Of a DNA stretch of 64,000 bases, positions 58,050 through 64,000 are shown one piece after another; the stretch's first letter is position 1, and each line of letters begins with the position of its first letter. Made by a program: the position numbers and the translations under genes. The notes below the pieces were generated by a model. The model saw only the letters and a list, made by a program, of their open reading frames with translations, did not search any database and was not told the DNA's origin. This DNA is from Nageia nagi (lineage: Eukaryota > Pinophyta), in NCBI GenBank assembly GCA_050084985.1, contig JBITNC010000001.1:1488001-1552000 (forward strand), written 5' to 3'.

Positions 58050-59450
58050 GCATTATGTGTTCTTGTAGGTGAAAGTATTGGACTGATTAGAGAAGCACAT
58101 ACTTCAAAGATTGCAAGACATTTTAGGTTTGGAAAGATATTGTACAATTTGTAAAGGTATATATATTTTCCAAAGATGTAAGGTCAAGTTGTCAAGTACA
58201 TAAGGGGGTGTTCTCTATGTTGCACTAGGAAGCCAAGTAATAGGAAATTGGGTTTGTATTAGCCACTTCTAGTACCTTCACATCCATGGGAGTGTATTTC
58301 AATTGATTTTATGGGAGGATTACCTATGAATAAGAAAGGTCATGACTATTTATTTGTTGTTATGGATAGATTTAACAAGATGTATGTTTTGATTCTATGT
58401 AAAAATATTATAATAGGACAAGATGCTACAAATTTATTCTTTTTTCATGTTTGGGTTCATTTTGGATTGCCTAATTCCATTGTTTCAAATAGAGATAGTA
58501 AATTTTTGGGCAAGTTTTGGACATGTTTGTGGGACAATAAGGACACAAGGTTGAAGAGGAGTACAGTATTTCATCCTCAAATGCATGGAAAAATTGAGGT
58601 GGTGAATAGGACAATGGTTAAGCTCTTGAAGGGTTATTATGTCCTAAGTCCTTGTATGAACATCTTGAAGGGAAATTCATTCTTCCATTAGTAAGAGTCA
58701 TTTTGAGACTTATTTTGGTTATTTAACCCCTTCACCTTTTGATTGTGTGTTTGGGAAGCAAAAGAATGAATAAGGTCCACTTGAGAAAGAGGAAAAGCAA
58801 GCTAAAAAATTTGTTGAAAAGATTAAGCAAATTTATTTGAAAGTCCAAGAGAAACTTGAGACAAGACAAGCCAAGTACAAGATGAGATATGAAAAACATA
58901 GAGTTGACCATAAGTTTCATGTGGGAGACCATGTTTGGTTGCATCTTAGTAAGGAGAGGTTGCAAGGTCTAGCCAAGAAGTTGAAACCCATAAGGTATGG
59001 GCCATTTGTGATTGTGAAGTAAGTGAGTGAGAATGGTTTTAGATTAGATCTTTTAGCATATATGAAAATATATTCAATTATGAATGTTGAGCATTTGAAA
59101 TTGTATGAGCCATATATGTTGATTGAAGATGAAGTAGGTTTAGATCATATTTTTCCATTTCTTGATGAATTAGCTCTTAATACTATGGATGAACTTAAGG
59201 AGGATTCTATATTACAAAAGAAGGTTCATACTACAAGAAGAGGTGAGATAGAGCTATGGTTGGTTGGATTGAAAGGAAAGAAGCCTAATAAAGCTAAGCA
59301 GATGTACAGGTCTAGAGTTGGGGAGTTATGTCCTCATCTATCATTTATGGGACCAAATGCTTCTCTATTGGGGATGTGTGATCCAAATTGGATCATATCA
59401 AGTTTTCTTTATAGGGGAAATACTCATTCTAGAGGTATATGTGCTTAGAT
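58050..59450 (+). pseudogene. Ty3 integrase with GPY/F module, pseudogene
   Basis: An HHCC-like start (AHTSKIARHF ... CSLC) is at about 58090-58240. The core (58290-58691) keeps readable D, D and E positions: SIDFMGGLP, VSNRDSKFLGKFW and HGKIEVVNRTM. The C-terminal part 58837-59022 reads HKFHVGDHVWLHL and YGPFVIVK. A stop at 59020-59022 precedes NGFRLDLLAYMKIYSIMNVE and HLKLYEP, so the GPY/F module is split by one stop. A tail with KGKKPNKAK follows to the stop near 59446-59448. Frameshifts near 58690-58740 break the gene. Confidence 0.8.
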
Positions 59451-60095
59451 ATAGACCAAAGATTAAAATCTAGAGTTATTTGGTATTTAGTTTTAGATTA
59501 CCAGTGACATGAAAATTATTGATTTTAAGCCATTAATGGCATGCAAATTGATGAGTCAATAGGGTAATTCAAAGGTACATCAATGTGTTGCATAGATGAG
59601 ATGACTTAGTGCCTATAGTAGATGCTTTCAAGGCATTTCCAATCTTATTTAATGGGAGCGCTACTCTTTGATTCCATATGGGAGTTTTAAGAGATTACAA
59701 TTTTGGGATTTTAATATTTGAAGGAAGATAAAGAGTCATTCCAAAATTTTGTAGTTCTAAGATTTTTTTTTTTCTATAGGAGGTTGTAGTAATTGTAGGA
59801 GATTGTATTGCCATTGTGTTTAAGGTATTTCTCTATGCATGTAATATTGTAATGTACATAGAAAATGAGAAGAGAAGACTCCAATTCCATGCTAGATTAG
59901 CCCATATTTGATGAATTAGGGTAAATCATTGTGTTGATCTTGTTGTGTGTTTGAGATTACTAGTTTGTGATTTACATTGTGTAATTTTCAAAGTTATATG
60001 CAATTTTGTATGATCTCATAATGGTGAATGTATTTTCATTCAAATCTGTAAGTGAGGATTTGACTATGATATAAGCATTCAGTGATTAAGGATCA
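59379..60095 (+). repeat. 3' LTR of the Ty3 element
   Basis: Begins TGATCCAAATTGG after TATTGGGGATG, a weak polypurine tract, and ends AGGATCA. Followed by CCTTC. Confidence 0.7.
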
Positions 60096-60100
60096 CCTTC
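60096..60100. repeat. Target-site duplication CCTTC, right copy
   Basis: Matches 54004-54008. Confidence 0.6.
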
Positions 60101-60345
60101 TTATCCTCACTATTTAGAAAAGAGTTGTTTAAAGAGGTTGTTTAAAACCACCACTCAAATCAAATTTTTTTTTTTTTTTTTAAAGGATGAAAAATCATTA
60201 GGTGGGCATCCAAAAATTCCTTTCCTATCCCATACCTAGAAACCCCTTAGCACATTTCATTTCACCTGAACCCATGAGAGAAGAAGAGAGGTAGATAAGA
60301 AGACTATAAGGGTTTTTTGTACAAGGTATAAAGTGATATTTTACA
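60101..60345. other. Short spacer with poly-T run
   Basis: A run of about 17 T at 60165-60181. Nothing else is seen. Confidence 0.5.
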
Positions 60346-62335
60346 TCCTCTACTAGCATTATTCCAACATGTTCCACCAAATATATGGTGCTCTATAATA
60401 AGGTATGGACATCCATCAAATATTAGTTAAAAATGATTTTTAATTGAACATCATGGTTGTGAATAGCCTGATAGACATGTAGAAAAAACCTTTGTGTGTG
60501 TTATGCATGGGTTCAACTATGTAGGTATAGAAGATGAGGTTTGTAAATACTTTAATGAATCTTATTACATTATTCTTGTGATAAATCATTATGAGTGCAT
60601 TGTTCATCTTTTTGGTCATGGAAGAAAACTAACCTTGGTAGAAATCCCCTTCATATTACATATAATCTTTTCAATCAAAGTCATATATTAATAGAGGTAT
60701 AAATAGTTGGTTATAATACACCTCCAACTCCTTCACTTTTGAAGGAAATGGTCTCTTTTTTCTCTAGTTTTCATAGTCATATATTCTCATCACTTACCCA
60801 CCAAATTGATCTTCATATCACTCTCATTCAACTCTATCAAGATGGGTAGTTGAATCATGCAATGCATATTTTTCTTACTATAAATACATATACACACTTC
60901 TATCTATCCCTTCAACACATATTTAATTCATGTAATCCTATATCACTAACAAATTCACTTCTAAAGGGAAATCTCCTCTATTTAGTTATCAATCACATCA
61001 AAATTAAATTTGGTCCATCTAGAAATAACTTTCTATGAAATAGACTTATTCACATATATGTCAACTATAGAAGTTTAGCAAATGCCTATGATGTTTTTTA
61101 CTATATGAAAAAAATGATACATCTTCTCATGGAATATGATAATTTTAGATTACCAAAGACATGGCTTTCCTTGATTGGCATTGATACAATTTTACCAAAT
61201 GTAACAAATAATAACAGTAGTCCAATGAGATTAATTTGCCTTTTCTAGCATTTTCAAAGCATGCATAGAATGGGAGATTTGTAAAAGGGTTTATACATAC
61301 ATCAAATAATCTTTAAAAATGGATCTCTATCACATGTTGTAGTTTTGAAAACCTTGGTATACATGTATGTAAATTATGTAAATGTAGAGAAGGTAGGAAA
61401 ATTGTTTGACAAGATGTATGATGCAGACCACAATTGTATAAACTAGAATGATAATAAGTTATGCAAAAAATAGATACATTGAAATGAATTATGCATTATT
61501 TGATAAAATTACTCATTGACATGTAGCCTCATGGAATGCATTGATCACAAGATATGTACAAAATATATTTTTCAAAAAGGCCCTAGAGACTTTTAAGGAG
61601 ATGCAAGTGTTAGATGTAAAGACAAACTTTGTAACCTTTACCAGCATTCTTACAGCATGTGCCACCATGGGAGCTCTTGAAGAAGGTATGAAAATCCCAC
61701 CATGGGAGCTCTTGAAGAAGGTATGAAAATCCATTATAGATTAGTTTAAAATGTTTTTTAATCACATGTTATGGTTGTGATCTCCCTAATAGACATGTAT
61801 GTAAAATATGGAAGAATACACAAGGCCCAAGAGCTACTTGATGCAGATACACTTTAATGAATTGTAATGGTTATAGTATATGCATAAAATGGGTTTTTTG
61901 AAAAGGATTTATATACTTTTAAGAAAATGCAATTATTGAGTGTAAATCCAAACTCTACAACCTTTGGTCCCATTCTTCTATCATGTTCCATTATGGGAGC
62001 TCTAGAACAAGTATAGACATCCATCAAAGAGTAGTTGAAAATGGTTTTTCATTTTTTTCAAAAAGCATTGTTATCACATATTTTTAGGAATAGGGTAATT
62101 TGTGGTAACAATCCATTAAAATATTTATGTTGAAGTGGGAATTTAGGATGATGTTCAAAGAGGAAGGACATTGATGAAAGATAAAGGAATCAAGAAGACA
62201 CCTAGATGTAGTTGGATTGATGTCGAAAAAAGGGTACATGTTTTTATTATAGGAGACAGATCACAACCACAAATATAGGAAATCTATAGAAAATTGTATA
62301 AATAATAAGATGACAACCTCTCTTAGGTAGAAAGG
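60346..62335 (+). pseudogene. Decayed PPR (pentatricopeptide repeat) gene with E-type C-terminus
   Basis: PPR-like units are spread over three plus frames. Near 60356-60480 a GALExGMDIHQ / NIMVVNSLIDM-like unit is readable. The ORF 61541-61726 reads KALETFKEMQVLDVKTNFVT, then FTSILTACATMGALEEGMKI. About 61770-61850 gives ISLIDMYVKYGRIHKAQELLD, and about 61900-62010 KKMQLLSVNPNSTTF, then GPILLSCSIMGALEQ. The E motif near 62120-62300 reads NIYVEVGIWDDVQR, TLMKDKGIKKTPRCSWIDV and VHVFIIGDRS, typical of PLS-class PPR proteins of organelle RNA editing. Stops, frameshifts and a 35-bp tandem duplication show it is dead. This is the only trace of a cellular gene in the window. Confidence 0.7.
61662..61731. 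repeat. 35-bp exact tandem duplication inside the PPR pseudogene
   Basis: CCACCATGGGAGCTCTTGAA... occurs at 61662 and again at 61697. The 35-bp period shifts the frame after the GALEEGMKI motif. Confidence 0.85.
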
Positions 62336-64000
62336 AAACTATGTCTCATTTCATTTTTTCAAAAGTGTTGATATTAAATATTTATCTAAATAGATCATTT
62401 TTTTTTAAATCATTTTGTTATTTTGTGCTTATGTTTTCCTTGACCATGTGGTCCCAAATTCTATGTAATAATGTTTTTATAAGTTTATGCAAATTATGTA
62501 CTATCCATGGATAAACATACCAAGAATGTTTTGGGTGGAATTAGACCATATTTTGTATATTTAACTAGTAAAAATTATTATCCATATTTGATTATTGGAA
62601 TGCTTTAGTGATATAGGTAAAAGTTTGGTCTACAAGGCTTTCAAAAATGACATGGTGCATGCTTTCAAGTAGAAAGGAAACTATGTTTCATTTCAATTTT
62701 TTAAAAAGTGTTGTTATTAAATATTTATAGGAATAGAAGAATTTATGGCAACAATATTTTTTTTGGTGAAGCCTAAATATGCTCCATGTTATGTTCTTCT
62801 TTCAAATATTTATGTTGAAGTGTGCAGTTGGGATGATGTTTCATTTCATATTTTTCAAAAAGTGCTATAATTTAATATCTATACAAATAGACAATGTTGT
62901 TGGTTACCAACATCATATTTTCAAGTGAATGTAATTGCATATGTATGTTGATGTGATATTTATGAAAGCCTTATTTTTAATACTACAAAATCATGTTATT
63001 GTACTATTTTTTAAAAATCTTACACATTTAAAAAGTGAAGAGTTGGAGGAGGTCCAATAATCACAAAGATGAAATAAATACTTGAAGGAAAAAGAAAATA
63101 ATCAATGAATAATAAATTTTAGAGAAGGGCTTTCAAGTAACCCAATAATTTTGTATGAAGATAATAGAGAAACTTTTAATTCTACTTTGCTCTTTCCTTT
63201 ATCATTTTGTATAATCATTTTTTTATTCATCCTATTATCTTGTGCTTATATTTCTAAGCCAAGATACCCATAAAACCTAAATTGGGTGTCTTCTTGGTGC
63301 TTGTAGATCACATAAAAATGTAGTAATAGAGGAATTTGTGCTAGCAATCCTTTTTTTTGGAGCTTCAATATTCTCCATCTTACATTCTTTCAAATATTTA
63401 TAATGAAGTGGGTAGTTGGGATGTTTTTCAAAGAGTAAGGACATTAATGAAAGATAGAGAGTCAACAAGACACCTAGATCTAATTGGATAGAATTTGATA
63501 AAAGGTTACATGCTTTTCTTGTAATTTCCTATTTCCTTTATCATTTTATGTAGTTATTTTCTTTGGAATCATTGTATTATCTTGTCTTGTGTTTGCATCG
63601 ATCATCTAAGCCCAAATTTGATGTATTAATCTTTTTATAGGTTGATGCAATTTTTGTACTACCCATGGATAACCATACCAAGAATTACTATGGGTGTAAT
63701 TGGACCAAGTTTTGTATATTTAACTACTAAAAAATATTATCTAGATTTGATTATTGGAATTCTTTAGTGATAGAAGTCAAAATGTTGACCTATAAGGCTT
63801 TCATTAATTTATTTTGTTATATAATTCATGTGAATTTGGTTTTCATGTTAGGCACATAACATAAATGAATTTTAATTTTAATAATATAGATTCATTATAT
63901 TGAACTATTTTTTAGGAATTTTGTACAATTGTAGAGTGATGCAAATTTTGCATTGTCCATGGATAACCATACCAAGAATATTTTGGGTGGAATTATACCA
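62336..64000 (+). repeat. Duplicated 3' segments of the PPR pseudogene
   Basis: E-motif relics recur at about 62740-62860 (YVLLSNIYVEV, then SWDDV) and 63330-63500 (SNIYNEVGSWD, then RTLMKDRE). A flanking segment starting TGCAAATT...CCATGGATAA and continuing CATACCAAGAAT and GGGTGGAATT occurs at about 62487, 63644 and 63938. Windows such as GATTATTGGAATGCTTTAGT (62599 and 63749 regions) also repeat. This is a local tandem or dispersed duplication of the gene's 3' end and its 3' flank, running off the window. Confidence 0.6.

Larger units (their letters stand above)
54009..60095 (+). mobile_element. Complete but dead Ty3/Gypsy retrotransposon
   Basis: LTRs at 54009-54730 and 59379-60095 are flanked by the 5-bp duplication CCTTC (54004-54008 and 60096-60100). 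A primer site TGGTATCATAGC (54733-54744) differs by one base from the plant initiator-Met type. The interior holds, in order, gag, protease, reverse transcriptase, RNase H and integrase with a GPY/F module, all damaged. The order RT-RH-IN and the C-terminal module put it with chromovirus-like Ty3 elements. Confidence 0.8.

Overview
This is a plant nuclear window made almost entirely of nested, mostly dead LTR retrotransposons. I see no intact host gene, no rRNA or tRNA gene and nothing bacterial. The only cellular-gene trace is a broken pentatricopeptide-repeat (PPR) gene at the right edge. Old Tat-like Ty3 gag remnants, AT-rich decayed DNA and the style of the PPR E-motif fit a large, slowly turning-over seed-plant genome. 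A gymnosperm, perhaps a conifer, is my best guess; that is inference, not proof.

Left edge (1-3537): the tail of an unknown ORF, then a decayed element with a Copia-type gag whose single frame runs over 1.3 kb broken only by point stops. It ends in a textbook polypurine tract and an LTR start. A second promoter-like segment and the first codons of another gag follow.

Core (3538-35449): one 32-kb insertion bounded by the target duplication TAAAG. It reads LTR - internal A - LTR - internal B - LTR, a head-to-tail dimer sharing its middle LTR. Both internals carry dead Tat-like gag genes and no recognisable pol. Internal B was hit twice. A very young element (13521-28395, duplication GAACC, two 1832-bp LTRs that look identical) sits in its gag, and a minus-strand Ty3 integrase/LTR fragment (about 30216-32253) replaces about 1 kb of the element.

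The young element is the most interesting object. It has gag and a second large ORF of unknown function, but no protease, reverse transcriptase, RNase H or integrase. Its U3 holds a dense array of TCCGGA and TGACGTCA palindromes. As assembled, its interior is a partial tandem duplication. The stretch 19989-about 25100 repeats clean upstream sequence with many 1-base indels and homopolymer changes, which looks like an unpolished long read used to fill a gap.

Right part (35450-64000): continuation of a Tat-like gag-protease pseudogene interrupted by the 32-kb insertion; a minus-strand LTR end; a minus-strand Tat-like gag with a plus-strand gag fragment inside it; a LINE-like endonuclease remnant; a degenerate tandem repeat; a minus-strand Copia pol pseudogene (48786-about 52700); a complete but dead Ty3 element (54009-60095, duplication CCTTC, initiator-Met-type primer site); and the PPR pseudogene with duplicated 3' segments.

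Older elements carry many in-frame TAA/TAG/TGA codons where CAA/CAG/CGA/TGG would be expected, while the young element is CpG-rich and open. This contrast separates old from new insertions throughout the window.
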